From positions 48,743,058 to 48,807,057 of the forward strand of contig OX411552.1 of NCBI GenBank assembly GCA_948146395.1: a stretch of 64,000 nucleotides of DNA. The letters are read 5' to 3'. Of this stretch, positions 27,601-35,646 are shown in pieces (within the stretch, counting starts at the first letter, position 1; every line of letters begins with the position of its first letter). The stretch comes from Fragum whitleyi (taxonomy: Eukaryota; Mollusca; Bivalvia; Cardiida; Cardiidae). Made by a program: the position numbers and the translations under genes. The notes beneath the pieces were generated by a model. That model made no database searches. It was not told where the DNA came from and worked only from the letters and a program-made list of their open reading frames with translations.

Positions 27601-30600
27601 TGTTAAAGAAATATTATTTATCCATAAGCATACCACATATTAACCTTTGTCATGCTGAACCCGGAATATTTCTGCTTTGGCAGGAGCTATAGACAAACAT
27701 GAGCCTGCACCAATATGCAGTCTGATGTTAGTCTACACCACTTGTTTCTCACTTTCAAACCAGAATTGTCAATAGATTTAGTTTTTCAAATTAAAAATGA
27801 CATACAGTTGATACTTTCAGTGCCTTTTGCCCTTTGATTTTGATGAAAAGTTTTAGCCAAAATTTATTCAGCATGACAAGGGTTTAAAGTCAAACCTCTT
27901 GGCCATTTAGGCCTTCAAATCTTTTTTTCTTTATTTTTTTTTAATTCATACGGTAGTTGGTAAATAAAATGCTGAATCAAATACGAAAATAAATCAATAC
28001 TCTACCATTTCTTGCATGATCATTTGTCGTGTAAAATCCATTCCGTATTGGTAGACGACCAGTCATTATGGAAGCTCTGGCTGTAAAATAAGTAGGTGTT
28101 TAAGAAATGATTTGAGTATTGTAACCTATGTTCTGCCTAACAGTATAAGATTCAATATTATCTTTCTTGCCATAATTTCCTCTGATTAAAGCGTCCTCCC
28201 TAATAGTAGCACCCCTACGTTTTTGACTTACAAAACCCACTTAACCCTTTCCTGTTGTACAAAATTTTGGACCAGTCCAAATTCAAAGGTTTTGCAGACG
28301 AAAGTTTAAAGTGGATTTAATTTGAAAAATAACCATTCTGTAGGGTTAGAAACTAGTGTGGAAAAAGAAGAAATTGCTTGTCAGAAGTAATTTCTTCTTT
28401 TTTCACAATGTTTTCTCAATCATAAAATCACAGGCACGTAAAAAGCAGGGATTAAACAGCAAAGGGTTAAGTATTGTAACCTGTGTTCTGCCAAACAGTA
28501 TAAGATTCATTATTATATTTCTTACCGTAATTTCCTCTAATACAAGCGACCTCCCTAATAGTAGCACTCCTACATTTTTTACTTACAAAACCTACTTAAA
28601 ATGCCTAAATATTAGGAACTTTTTCCTCCATGCTCTTTGTCTATGATAGAAAATCCCTCAAATCAAGAAAATATGGTGGATCTTTGAAAAAGTGGGGCAA
28701 TCCCCCAATCCCCCTGCCTAGAATAAACACTGCATTTATGTGATTCTTTAGAGGAAACTCACTTCAAATTAAAGGGAAAAGGCCTAAAAGACATCAATTT
28801 GATGATTTTTCAAATCATTAAATGCATACTAAATGAAAGCTCCCTGACCATACTATGTTTAGCTCTCGGGAGGGTTTATTAGGAGAAATACGGTACATTC
28901 TTTATTTTCTTACCAAAACTTAAAAGAAACCACTTCTGCTATCAAATAACCTTTTAAGTTGCTTGTAACAAGCTGTCTCTTCCATTGCTATAATATTTTT
29001 CCTCAAGATTGAATGGGTTCTTTCCAAAAATTGTATCCATGCAGTTTTCATGGCCGTCTGCAATCTTGCCTGTATTAATTAATCAGTGTCTTTTCTAGGA
29101 TTCAAAAAGACGGAGGGGGGGGGGGAACAATCCAATAAAGATGTAAAGTATTACACTTACTCTATGTAAAAAATCCCCAATCACCTTCCAAAACAGGGGA
29201 GGTTTTCAAAAGTATGTGCTTAAATGTGCACACCCCACTCCTGGAATAGACACTGATTAATCTCAATAATTTACTCATACTTACATGGTGAACAAAGAGG
29301 GTTTGCTGAATAAAATGACGGAAAGATAATTCCTTCTGACGCCATCTTGTCCAGGTTGGGTGTCTCTTTATTGGGCTCTCCAAACACTCCTAGGTCACCC
29401 CATCCCATCTGAAATTCATGATAAATATATAATGCATACTTAGTGTATTATATGAAATAAAATATCCCATCTGAAATTCATGATAAATATATAATACATA
29501 CTTAGTATATTATATGAAATAAAATATCCCATCTGAAATTCATGATAAATATATAATACATACCGGTACTTAGTGTATTTTATGAAATAAAATTTATCTT
29601 ATAACTATACAAATATCCGTGTGATAACATCCCGTATGATATTTTTTATGATATCACATAGTTATTTTTAGAACAATAATATCATGCAGTTATTTTTAGA
29701 AAATTGAATTTCAGTTCGAAACACCGAAGAAAACAAGACAAAAAGATGTTATAAGATAAATATAATACGTACTAAGTGTATTGTATGAAAAAATATCTAA
29801 CTCGGTTGTAAGAATTGATAATTGTCTCGGCAGATCAATGATGCAATTATTGCCTGCTTAGTGTCATACTTGTCAAGTAGTGTTTATTCTAGGATTTCAA
29901 AAATGTGGGAAGCGTAAATTTACGCAATTGAAAAATGTTGTAATTCATGCTCTTTGGTTGTAGTAAAAACTCCCCCACAAATCCAGAAAATATGGGGGAT
30001 CTTTGAAAAGAGTGGGGTAATCCCCCTGCCTAGAACAAACACTGTTCAAGCAATTTACAAGGGGTGCAAACTTATGATTATCTTTGCTTGATGGCATGAA
30101 GTTACTGGTAGTAAGGAGGGGTTCATTTAGAACAATATCAACCCTTGTCAAGCTGAGCCTTGAATATTCCTGCTTTGGCAGGAGCTCTAGACAATCATCA
30201 GCCTGCACATATGTGCAGTCTGATGTTAGTCTACACCACCTGTTTCTCACTTTCAAACAAGAATTGTCAATAGATTTAGTTTTACAAATAAAAATTGACC
30301 TACATTTGGAACTTTCAGTGCTTTTTGCCCTTTGATTTTGATGGAAATTTTTAGCCAAAATTTATTCAGCATGACAAGGGTTAATCATTTGTTCTGAAAT
30401 CACTGGACATTATCCTGAATAGCTTGAGGCGTCTTTCCAAGGGGTGTAGACCATTGAAAAAAAAAAAAACAAAAAAAAAAACCAAACGTTCTTTCAAAAA
30501 TTGTTTGTGATTGGTTGGTGTCTGTATTCTGCAGCATATCATTAGGAGAGGTTTTACTGTATTATAAAGAAAAAAATAAAATAAATAAATAAATAAAAAT

Positions 30601-30965
30601 CAGAAACAGCACAAGTATAGATTAGGAGATACAACATAACCATGACAGATTTTAGAATGGAATCATAAAAATGTGGCTGACCCAGAGGGTGTTCAGAAGA
30701 TTGCCCGCATGCTCCGCTGTAGCCTTTTTATTTCATTATTTCAGTACAGTAGAGCCATTCAAATGACAGTTGGTTGGACAATAACTGCATTTCAAAAGAT
30801 AGAAAAAAAAAACAATGAAAAAGATAGAGCTTAGTAACTTGTAAAAAATGAACTTACATCATCCATTAGCAAAATAACGAAGTTGGGTTTAGATGACAAC
30901 CCGTTGATGTGCAAAAATGACAAGAAAAGTACGAGACATTGACAAGAAACTGTGGTAGTCGCCAT
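6566..30965 (-). CDS. GALNS: N-acetylgalactosamine-6-sulfatase, 14 exons, 518 aa
   Basis: This lysosomal enzyme removes 6-O-sulfate from N-acetylgalactosamine and galactose in chondroitin sulfate and keratan sulfate. Exons in transcript order: 30,858-30,965; 29,285-29,408; 28,006-28,080; 25,401-25,503; 24,166-24,309; 22,283-22,349; 16,637-16,764; 15,700-15,836; 14,005-14,108; 12,700-12,836; 12,059-12,161; 10,271-10,392; 8,791-8,908; 6,566-6,652. All introns are GT-AG and the phases join without a break: 1,557 nt, 518 residues, against 522 in human GALNS, which also has 14 exons. A signal peptide covers about residues 1-24. Active-site residues by alignment to the family are D35, D36, C75 (formylglycine site in CSPSR), R79, K136, H138, H233, D285, N286 and K306. 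Sequons occur at N200, N422 and N430. The gene diverges from the array genes to its right. Identification is near certain; UTR limits are unknown. Confidence 0.96.
6900..7260. repeat. Dispersed repeat, inverted copy at 18,230-18,600
   Basis: The block in GALNS intron 13 around GGATTACCTCCCTTGAATTT and CAGAACCTGTATGCATAC-like text reappears in reverse complement in intron 6, with matching order of several sub-blocks and an ATTC/GAAT simple repeat in each. Together they form an inverted pair about 11 kb apart. No ends were defined; type unknown. Confidence 0.55.
8440..8502. repeat. Short palindrome, AAGTGCCTATAA family
   Basis: Arms of about 28 bp (GACTATTGCAAGTGCCTA / TAGGCACTTGCAATAGT) face each other across a few bases, flanked by GGGTCAGCTCAAC-like text. 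Relatives are at 12,880-12,950 and 25,184-25,256. Confidence 0.65.
8791..8908 (-). CDS. GALNS: GALNS exon 13 (residues 451-490)
   Basis: Encodes [20 protein letters not shown] and [13 protein letters not shown], matching the PQLNVC segment near the GALNS C-terminus. Acceptor TTTTCAG, donor GTAAGT. Its first base completes His451. Confidence 0.94.
9210..9270. repeat. Short palindrome, GTAACTGCC family
   Basis: GCTGAGCATGAAACAGTTGT followed by AACTGCC, a short AT-rich centre, and the complementary arm ending GTTTCACACTGAGCC. It lies in GALNS intron 12. Others are at 2,970-3,015, 36,878-36,949 and once in every array spacer. Confidence 0.7.
9640..10030. mobile_element. MITE with AAGCTATATTTTCAC palindrome
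   Basis: The right part is a palindrome (GAACAACAAAAGCTATATTT ... AAATATAGCTTTTGCTGTTC, 9,912-9,982) and the left part includes GCATAGCAATCATGTGC. A reverse-complement copy lies in intron 3 at about 27,220-27,560. It is non-coding. Confidence 0.6.
10271..10392 (-). CDS. GALNS: GALNS exon 12 (residues 411-450), duplicated locally
   Basis: Encodes [17 protein letters not shown] and [18 protein letters not shown]; the HLGRDPGE motif is diagnostic. Sequons are at N422 and N430. Acceptor TTATAG, donor GTAGGT. A 97-bp piece of this exon is repeated one and a half times more immediately upstream (see 10,303-10,547), so the acceptor itself lies within duplicated coding sequence. Confidence 0.93.
10303..10547 (-). 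repeat. 97-bp tandem duplication of GALNS exon 12
   Basis: The 13-mer AAGATGGAACAAG recurs at 10,303, 10,400 and 10,497, exactly 97 bp apart. Copy one is inside functional exon 12. Copy two (10,400-10,496) would encode [17 protein letters not shown] and has its own TTATAG acceptor at 10,490-10,495. Copy three is partial (to about 10,547) and diverges. Because 97 is not a multiple of three, use of the upstream acceptor would shift the frame and meet a stop. Confidence 0.85.
10837..11935 (+). mobile_element. Tandem-core hairpin element in intron 11
   Basis: 5' end ACAAGAAGACC with hairpin GACCATGATGGTC and GCTCACCTGAG. The core has about five units of roughly 178 bp sharing AATATGAAAGCTGTCTGCC. 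The 3' end has an AACGCACAACGGACAATGC-type simple stretch and the hairpin GAGCACTTCGTGCTC within AGCTCACC...GGTGAGCT. Same family as 14,411-15,678. It lies antisense to GALNS. Confidence 0.7.
12059..12161 (-). CDS. GALNS: GALNS exon 11 (residues 376-410)
   Basis: Encodes [20 protein letters not shown] and [15 protein letters not shown]. The FYYRG and GQYKAHF motifs match the C-terminal domain of GALNS. Acceptor ATTTCAG, donor GTGATT. Confidence 0.95.
12268..12410. mobile_element. Short inverted-repeat MITE in intron 10
   Basis: The ends CCCTGCGTTCAGGATGACAA and GTCATACTGAACGCAGGG are inverted, about 130 bp apart. A diverged relative is at 16,838-16,975 in GALNS intron 6 to the left of... exon 7's upstream side, with ends CACTCAGAATGACAAAAC and GTTTTGTCATCTTGAACAC. 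Confidence 0.55.
12700..12836 (-). CDS. GALNS: GALNS exon 10 (residues 331-375)
   Basis: Encodes [20 protein letters not shown], then [12 protein letters not shown], characteristic of GALNS and arylsulfatase A. Acceptor TATTCAG, donor GTATGA; the following arginine codon is split AG|A. Confidence 0.95.
14005..14108 (-). CDS. GALNS: GALNS exon 9 (residues 296-330)
   Basis: Encodes [20 protein letters not shown] followed by EPSIAWWP, the conserved KxTxFEGGxREP segment of sulfatases; K306 is the active-site lysine. Acceptor TTTTCAG, donor GTAACT. Confidence 0.95.
14130..14310. repeat. Solo core unit related to the element at 20,908
   Basis: This intron-8 stretch matches one roughly 165-bp unit of the 20,908-22,076 core (TTCAAGATAATCTCAGAATG ... 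GTTTCAGCTCATTTCGATTG). It stands alone, with no 5' end or hairpin, and directly precedes the element at 14,411. Confidence 0.55.
14411..15678 (+). mobile_element. Tandem-core hairpin element in intron 8
   Basis: 5' end GAAACAAGAGGACC with the hairpin GGACCAAGATGGTCC and GCTCACCTGAG. The core consists of about six units of roughly 178 bp around AAATATGAAAGCTGTCTGCC and GGTCTTGATATGAACAAAC. Then comes a GACGACGCACGACGGACGAC stretch and the terminal hairpin ending CAGGTGAGCTAAAAAC. It ends about 20 bp from exon 8 (15,700), so it reaches almost to that donor site. Confidence 0.72.
15700..15836 (-). CDS. GALNS: GALNS exon 8 (residues 250-295)
   Basis: Encodes [14 protein letters not shown] and [16 protein letters not shown]285 and N286 of SDNG are calcium ligands in this family. 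Donor GTATGA, acceptor TTACAG. Confidence 0.95.
16300..16540 (-). mobile_element. tRNA-derived SINE
   Basis: On the minus strand, 16,535 down to 16,462 reads like a tRNA: an A-box-like TGGTCTAGTGGTTAGGA, then a B-box-like GGTCCCGAGATCAAATCCC. The body continues through GGTGTATAAATAGGTTCCTG toward about 16,300. It is not a clean tRNA gene: the T-arm consensus is degraded and the acceptor stem does not pair well. The limits on the body side are approximate. Confidence 0.7.
16637..16764 (-). CDS. GALNS: GALNS exon 7 (residues 208-249)
   Basis: Encodes [27 protein letters not shown] and FLGKSQRG. H233 in DATHEP is the active-site histidine. The exon ends at GGC AT; the following isoleucine is completed by exon 8. 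Donor GTAAGT. The longest intron, about 5.5 kb, lies between exons 6 and 7. Confidence 0.95.
17091..17309. mobile_element. TTAA MITE type 1, copy b
   Basis: In GALNS intron 6, flanked by TTAA, ends CCCTTTCCTGTTTTAC and TTAAACAGCAAAGGG, same central GAAGAAATTGCTTGTC hairpin as the copy at 6,221 but in inverse orientation. Confidence 0.75.
18671..18747. repeat. Palindrome, ACTACAGCTT family
   Basis: ACTGATCAAAACATGGTCAC then TACAGC..., an 8-bp-class loop, and the complementary arm GCTGTAGTAACGATGTTTTGACC. The same palindrome type occurs in every array unit (for example 32,755-32,815 and 38,879-38,940). Confidence 0.65.
20908..22076 (+). mobile_element. Tandem-core element with CGCATATACGCCC hairpin ends
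   Basis: 5' end AAACAAGAGCTTCGCAGAGC then GCGCATATACGCCCGAAGGGG. The core is five to six units of roughly 165-170 bp carrying TTCAGCTCATTCCCATTGAT. Then an ACGGACAGACGGACGG repeat, and a 3' end CGACCCTTTGGGCGTATAAAA whose CCCTTTGGGCGTAT pairs with the 5' ATACGCCCGAAGGGG. It shares the AACAAGAG 5' start with the GGTGAGCT-type elements but has different terminal hairpins. Confidence 0.68.
22283..22349 (-). CDS. GALNS: GALNS exon 6 (residues 185-207)
   Basis: A short exon encoding [20 protein letters not shown]. It contains the sequon N200-L-T, at the place of a glycosylation site in human GALNS. Acceptor ATATCAG, donor GTAATT. Confidence 0.94.
23023..23860. mobile_element. Non-autonomous Tc1/mariner-like element
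   Basis: The ends are inverted: TACAGTAAAGTCTCGGTAGT at the left and ACTACCGAGAGTTTACTGTA at the right, about 838 bp apart. The CAGT...ACTG termini next to TA suggest a TA target site, as in Tc1/mariner. I saw no transposase reading frame; sub-terminal GGTTCGTAG repeats are present near both ends. It lies in GALNS intron 5. Confidence 0.68.
23930..24134. mobile_element. Foldback MITE, GAGCCTGT family, intron 5
   Basis: Ends GAGCCTGTATGTGACATTTC and GAAAGGTCATACACCGGCTC are inverted, about 205 bp apart. It ends 31 bp short of exon 5. Confidence 0.6.
24166..24309 (-). CDS. GALNS: GALNS exon 5 (residues 137-184)
   Basis: Completes GKWHLG (H138) and encodes [17 protein letters not shown] and [13 protein letters not shown], matching the substrate-pocket region of GALNS. 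Donor GTGAGA. Confidence 0.95.
24350..24625 (+). mobile_element. Short AACAAGAG element without tandem core
   Basis: Begins AATAACAAGAGATGTTTG and ends at a hairpin CCCCCTCTTCTTTGAAGAGGG. It has the same AACAAGAG start as the longer elements but a single-copy core of about 200 bp. Confidence 0.5.
24826..24993. repeat. 30-bp minisatellite in intron 4
   Basis: About five and a half copies of a 30-bp unit (CCTGCATGTATTGCAAATTT plus TTAACTAACC), nearly identical except for the last two. In one minus-strand frame it reads [10 protein letters not shown] repeatedly, but it is intronic and shows no sign of being translated. Confidence 0.9.
25184..25256. repeat. Perfect-type palindrome, AAGTGCCTATA family
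   Basis: GGGGTCAGTG..ACTATTGTAAGTGCC, centre TATAAATATATA, then GGCACTTACAATAGT..CACTGACCCC. Arms of about 30 bp. It is in GALNS intron 4. Confidence 0.75.
25401..25503 (-). CDS. GALNS: GALNS exon 4 (residues 103-136)
   Basis: Encodes [15 protein letters not shown] and ends at GYVNKIVGK, the start of the GKWHLG sulfatase signature 2; the tryptophan codon is split TG|G. K136 is the active-site lysine. Acceptor TTCCCAG, donor GTACTC. Confidence 0.95.
25520..25690. mobile_element. Foldback MITE, ACTTAGTGTATT family
   Basis: An imperfect palindrome whose right end, ACAATACACTAAGTATGTAT, and inner ATAGATATTTTATCAT match elements at 29,582-29,860 and 57,641-57,960. It lies in intron 3 beside exon 4; its core contains GTCGAGACTCTGCCAAGACA. 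Confidence 0.55.
25799..26171 (+). mobile_element. Short hairpin element, intron 3
   Basis: 5' end AAACAAGAGGACC with hairpin GGACCATGATGGTCC. 3' end GCTCAGGTTGAGCACGATAT then GCTCTGGTGAGCTAAA, a decayed copy of the terminal hairpin. Core about 250 bp, not repeated. Same family as 10,837 and 14,411. Confidence 0.65.
27640..27887. mobile_element. TTAA MITE type 2, copy a
   Basis: Flanked by TTAA, with inverted ends ACCTTTGTCATGCTGAA / TTCAGCATGACAAGGGT. Contains TCCTGCTTTGGCAGGAGC and GTCTGATGTTAGTCTACACC. A second copy is at 30,137-30,384; a diverged relative is in each array spacer (37,167-37,378). It is in intron 3. Confidence 0.75.
28006..28080 (-). CDS. GALNS: GALNS exon 3 (residues 78-102)
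   Basis: Completes the CSPSR signature (S78, R79) and continues [18 protein letters not shown], the conserved sulfatase helix after the active-site residue. Acceptor TTTACAG, donor GTAGAG. It ends one base into an alanine codon. Confidence 0.95.
28115..28600. repeat. Tandem 128-bp repeat with TTAA MITE type 1 (copy c) between
   Basis: Two copies of a block beginning GTATTGTAACCT and ending ACTTACAAAACC(C/T)ACTTAA lie at 28,115-28,244 and 28,471-28,600. Between them, at 28,241-28,470, is a complete MITE with TTAA on both sides and ends CCCTTTCCTGTTGTAC / AACAGCAAAGGG. Intron 2, just to the right of exon 3. Confidence 0.75.
29285..29408 (-). CDS. GALNS: GALNS exon 2 (residues 37-77)
   Basis: Begins [12 protein letters not shown] and ends NPLCSP. 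It supplies C75, the cysteine turned into formylglycine. The motif CSPSR is split by the intron: the serine codon is T|CC. Donor GTAAG, acceptor TTTCAG. The acceptor and the first bases of the exon are tandemly repeated upstream (29,403-29,585). Confidence 0.95.
29403..29585 (-). repeat. 62-bp tandem repeat duplicating the exon 2 acceptor
   Basis: CTGAAATTCATGATAAATAT recurs at 29,409, 29,471 and 29,533, exactly 62 bp apart. Each copy includes ATCCCATCTGAAATTC, that is, the TTTCAG acceptor plus the first bases (ATGGGAT) of exon 2. Only the copy at 29,409 leads into exon 2. Confidence 0.85.
29582..29860. mobile_element. Foldback MITE, ACTTAGTGTATT family, intron 1
   Basis: Contains ATACAAATATCCGTGTGATA and ATATCTAACTCGGTTGT, matching 57,641-57,960 in the array almost base for base over about 240 bp. 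The right half is shorter than in the array copy. Confidence 0.6.
30137..30384. mobile_element. TTAA MITE type 2, copy b
   Basis: Inverted ends ACCCTTGTCAAGCTGAG / TTCAGCATGACAAGGGT. The right flank is TTAA, the left flank a mutated ATCA. About 248 bp, closely similar to 27,640-27,887. It lies in intron 1. Confidence 0.72.
30858..30965 (-). CDS. GALNS: GALNS exon 1 (residues 1-36), start and signal peptide
   Basis: The exon starts MATTTVSCQ, has a hydrophobic core CLVLFLSFL typical of a signal peptide, and ends NFVILLMDD, the sulfatase N-terminal strand whose two aspartates (D35, D36) bind the active-site calcium. The donor is GTAAGT. The start is the only ATG giving a secretory leader at this distance from the DD motif. 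The phase is 0. Confidence 0.93.
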
Positions 30966-31121
30966 TTTGACAGTTGAATTGCTCACATGACCTGATCGAT
31001 TGATCATGTGACTGATGTATGCCGTTCAATATTTTTGGTAGACTGTCATTTCATCTAGATCTACGCTACATTCGGAAATTATCGGACGATCTTCGGAGTC
31101 TCAATCGATCGATCAATCGAC

Positions 31122-31430
31122 TACTCACTCACTCACTCACTCACTCACTCACTCACTCACTCACTCACTCACTCACTCACTCACTCACTCACTCACTCAC
31201 TCACTCACTCACTCACTCACTCACTCACTCACTCACTCACTCACTCACTCACTCACTCACTCACTCACTCACTCACCCACCCACTCACTCACACACTCAC
31301 TCACTCACTCACTCACTCACTCACTCACTCACTCACTCACTCACTCACTCACTCACTCACTCACTCACTCACTCACTCACTCCACACTCACTCCACAATC
31401 ACTCACTCACTCACTCACTCCACACTCACT
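31122..31430. repeat. (ACTC)n tetranucleotide repeat
   Basis: About 310 bp of nearly pure ACTC repeat with a few interruptions (ACCCACCC near 31,272 and ACTCC near 31,380). It starts 157 bp from the GALNS start codon and separates that gene from the array. Confidence 0.97.
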
Positions 31431-31767
<337 letters not shown>

Positions 31768-32036
31768 TTACAGTAATTTTACGTCATTTTTGCAGCGTGA
31801 ATCACTTAATCAAACAAATGCGTTTAATTTGGAACAATCTCATATTAATCATTAGGGGGAAACCGGAAAAACGTTACCTTGTTTTTAATTATTCTAATAC
31901 GATTATTTTCCTCACGCTTAGGGATTTTTTGAGTCGCCATTTTTGCTTCATTTTAAGCAGCGCTACACTTTTCGTTATTAAGCAACCCTAAAAGTTTTTC
32001 GCGAGTCCATGCACATAGTACGATAACAATGATAAT

Positions 32037-32301
<265 letters not shown>

Positions 32302-32302
32302 T

Positions 32303-32461
32303 AGAAGAAGAAGAAGAAGAAGAAGAAGAAGAAGAAGAAGAAGAAGAAGAAGAAGAAGAAGAAGAAGAAGAAGAAGAAGAAGAAGAAGAAGAAAAGAAGA
32401 AGAAGAAGAAGAAGAAGAAGAAGAAGAAGAAGAAGAAGAAGAAGAAGAAGAAGAAGAAGAA
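32303..32461. repeat. (GAA)n repeat
   Basis: About 159 bp (roughly 53 units) of GAA with a single interruption near 32,393. All purine on one strand. The matching place in spacer 4 (58,320-58,350) has only a few GAA units. Confidence 0.95.
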
Positions 32462-33202
32462 ATTTCCAGTCAAGCAACCGTATTCAACCATTGCACTTGT
32501 AGCCTTTCAATATGTAATTGTCATCAGCGAAGGCCGAGAACTTTCTCACTTATCACACTGTCACGATCGGAAAAAATCGTTTCATCTGATCTCAATCTAC
32601 ATAGGCGTAACTAGGACTTTGAATTTTAAACGCACTCAGAAGGCGACCGGCAACAAAGAATATATATTGAAAAGGCGATATGTGGTCTGTGACAAAAGAT
32701 GAGTGTCCTCCGTATGCTCCCCCTCTTCTATAATGTGAGCGTTGGTGTAAAATCAAAACATTATAACTACAGCTTGAATAAGCTGTAGTTTCGATGTTAT
32801 GATCATTCATCATAGCCTTTTTCGAAACAGGATTTATTTCTATTATGCACTAGCGAATATGCGTAATGGTAGTTACGCCCTTGAGCTATGTCCGTCTAGG
32901 GATAATCTGCCTGGAGACATTTATCTTTAGCTGTGAACAACAAAATTTGAGAAACAGTTGGACGGATTCAAGAGATGACGATCGACTCATCCGTCCCAAA
33001 CCTATTTAATCAAGATGGTATGCTGAAGAGCTTGTTACTATTATTATAATAATTATTATTTTTATTGTTTTTGATCCTTCGGCATCATAAAATCCTTACC
33101 ATTTTATCGGGCTCGGATTGCGAAATTTATCCAGTTCGCCAAATACATTCCTGCGCCTTGCCCGATAAAACCTTTTCATCTCAACTCACCATCCACCAAT
33201 TA

Positions 33203-33714
33203 CAGTAAAACGCATATTAAGCGACCACTAATTGGACCACAAAATAGCGGTCGTTAAAGCGGAATGGTCGCTTAGTACACGTTTTTCTTACAAATGAGAA
33301 ACATCATCTTGATTAAATGTGTATTTAATTGCGAATTTTCTAAATTATCATATGTTATTAAAACTCAAAAGAATCGTCTGATTGAGACGATTTTATTCAG
33401 TTTAAGGTAGTGGACCCGTAATAGTTTTGTAACATCACAGAAGTAATGAACTTCAACAGTGTTAACCGAGGTTTCCTAATGAATTTCATTGGGATACCTC
33501 GGTTAACATTGTGAAAGAATATGTGGTCCAAAATGTTGCGGAACTATTACGGGTCCACTACCTTAAATAACACTGGGTTCATTTACCTGAATGATTTTTA
33601 GACCAACAGTATCTACTTTTTAAGATATTTTGATTAAAAGAGGGCAATATTGAAAATGACCGTTTAATAAAAATGATCGCTTAATAGACGTGGTTGCTTG
33701 AGCAGGATGGACTG
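33203..33714. mobile_element. CAGT...ACTG element with nested TTAA MITE
   Basis: Ends TACAGTAAAACGCATATTAA and GGACTGTA, with sub-terminal TTAAGCGACCA / TGATCGCTTAA, point to a Tc1/mariner-like MITE. The TTAA MITE at 33,402-33,566 lies within it. The uninterrupted form is present in spacers 1, 2 and 3 (39,343-39,693 and equivalents 6,180 and 12,357 bp on). Confidence 0.65.
33402..33566. mobile_element. TTAA MITE type 3, unit-specific insertion
   Basis: Inverted ends GGTAGTGGACCCGTAATAGT / ACTATTACGGGTCCACTACC between two TTAA. B-type units have the empty site TTTAAATAACATTGGG at the same place (39,541; 45,721). The inner part is palindromic (AACCGAGGTTTCC...GGATACCTCGGTT). Tandem relatives are at 37,375-37,538 and 37,674-37,825. 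Confidence 0.88.
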
Positions 33715-35646
33715 TATATCAAATCACGGAGAAATGAAATAATTTTTTCAGCAATTCAAAAAACGCTCGTTTAAGTTGAGTGAATTTAAAAGATGAATCA
33801 TTTAAGAAATGAGAGAAGTATTTGTTAATTTGATGGAGGTGTGAAACATAAAACCTAACTACGCTGAATGAATATACGAGGTGGATTCTTAAATTAATGT
33901 GATTAGGTTTTCAGTTTCATACCTTCATCAAATGAACATATAATTTCTCGATAACTAAATATGCAATATAATGAAGCAAAACTGGAAATATTTATGCATA
34001 ATATCATAGATTGTATATGGGGCTACTGTTTGTGAAAGCTTACGAAAAACCTGCGTAATCGAAATTGCTTTCATTGAGTAATGAAACAAATTTTAAACTT
34101 GTTATCAAGAACTTAGCATATTTCCCTTTTAATACACGTGAAGGTGCAAGACTTTCTACAATCTTTTGAACTAGTAGTGCGTTTAAATGCCGCACAATAA
34201 ACATTGTCAACATATATCAGGTTACACTCCTGTCTGTTTTGGTCGTGTTAAATGATATAGTAAATTGACATATTTTGACATTTTAGCTCCTCAAAAAAAG
34301 TCGCGTGGGCTATAAAAATTTACAATTCTTTGTTCTTGAAAACTATGTCCAGAAAATGCGTTCATGAACGGTTCATTTTCTCACAATTTTTCATGGCGCA
34401 CAACCACCCTCGAAATTCTCATGGTACAAAAGAGACTCCTTACTTGAAACCACCATCAAAGGTCAGGCTCTCGGAAAATATAGTTCCCACTTAGATTCAG
34501 TTAAAACTATGCACGAAATGTAGCAGAGGTCTGACACTTAGCTGAACCTCATTTCAAGCACTTTACTGTTATTGAAACATTAAAACAATGTGGCAAAAGG
34601 AGCACACCGTTTTTTCTTACCGGACTATTTTAGGGTACAACGACCTCGGAAGTAATTCAAGACTGGAGCGGATCTCCTCCTGGTGTTTTTTAAACGTTCA
34701 TAGATAACGCTCGCGGCCTACAGGCCACGAGCAACAAAAACTATAGGCCGGGCGATATTGAAAGGCGTTTAATAGCGAACGTATACAGGACTGAGAAATA
34801 TACAAACTTATATGAATATATTTCATCCGACTACGCATCGCCACGATACTAGCCTTATCATGTTATTCCATTTGAATAAAAACTCAAGGGATAAAGACAG
34901 AAAACTTATCCTCATAAAGTAAAAAAAAAATAAGGAAACGATTTTCAAACCTTCAACGGCGTACATCAGTCCAAATAAACAACCATATTGAAACAATCTT
35001 TTTTAGATAATTCCACTGCGTATCGTGCATTCTGATTGGCTGAAACATTGATTTTATTTCTCAATGAAAATGATTTTGAGCGAGCACCTTTTTTGTAAGC
35101 ATCCGCAAAAGGTAGTCCCGTCAGAAATATGTTTCATTCCTGTCGATTCTTCACAGTTTTGCTTCATAATATTAGATTATAAGATATGAAGAGAGAATTA
35201 ATTGATTTCATGGATGTATGGAACTTTAAACCTAACAATCTATAGTATGAATCCGCTTCGCGCATTAAATAAATGCATGAACATTTCGAAAACGTTGAAA
35301 GCTGAAGAGGTTTTGTTAATATATGGAGGTATATAAGAAAGACATAATCACACTACATAAATGAGAGAATTTTATTCCCTCATGCATGTGATTAGGTTTT
35401 AAATTTCATACCACCCTTGAATGAAGAATTATTCTTTCATACATTATGAGTTGGCATCACTAAAATAAATATCATTTTATAAGTAAAATAAAATTATCGA
35501 CGTGCCTAATTGCGAAAACAGGCGAAAAATCCGAATGCTTTCGCCAACATCCGCTGACGACGTCAACTTCCGGCGGATGTAACGTTGTTAACGTGGAAAC
35601 GCCGTCATTATCAAGCTTATGCTAGAAACGATCAACACGATAAACG

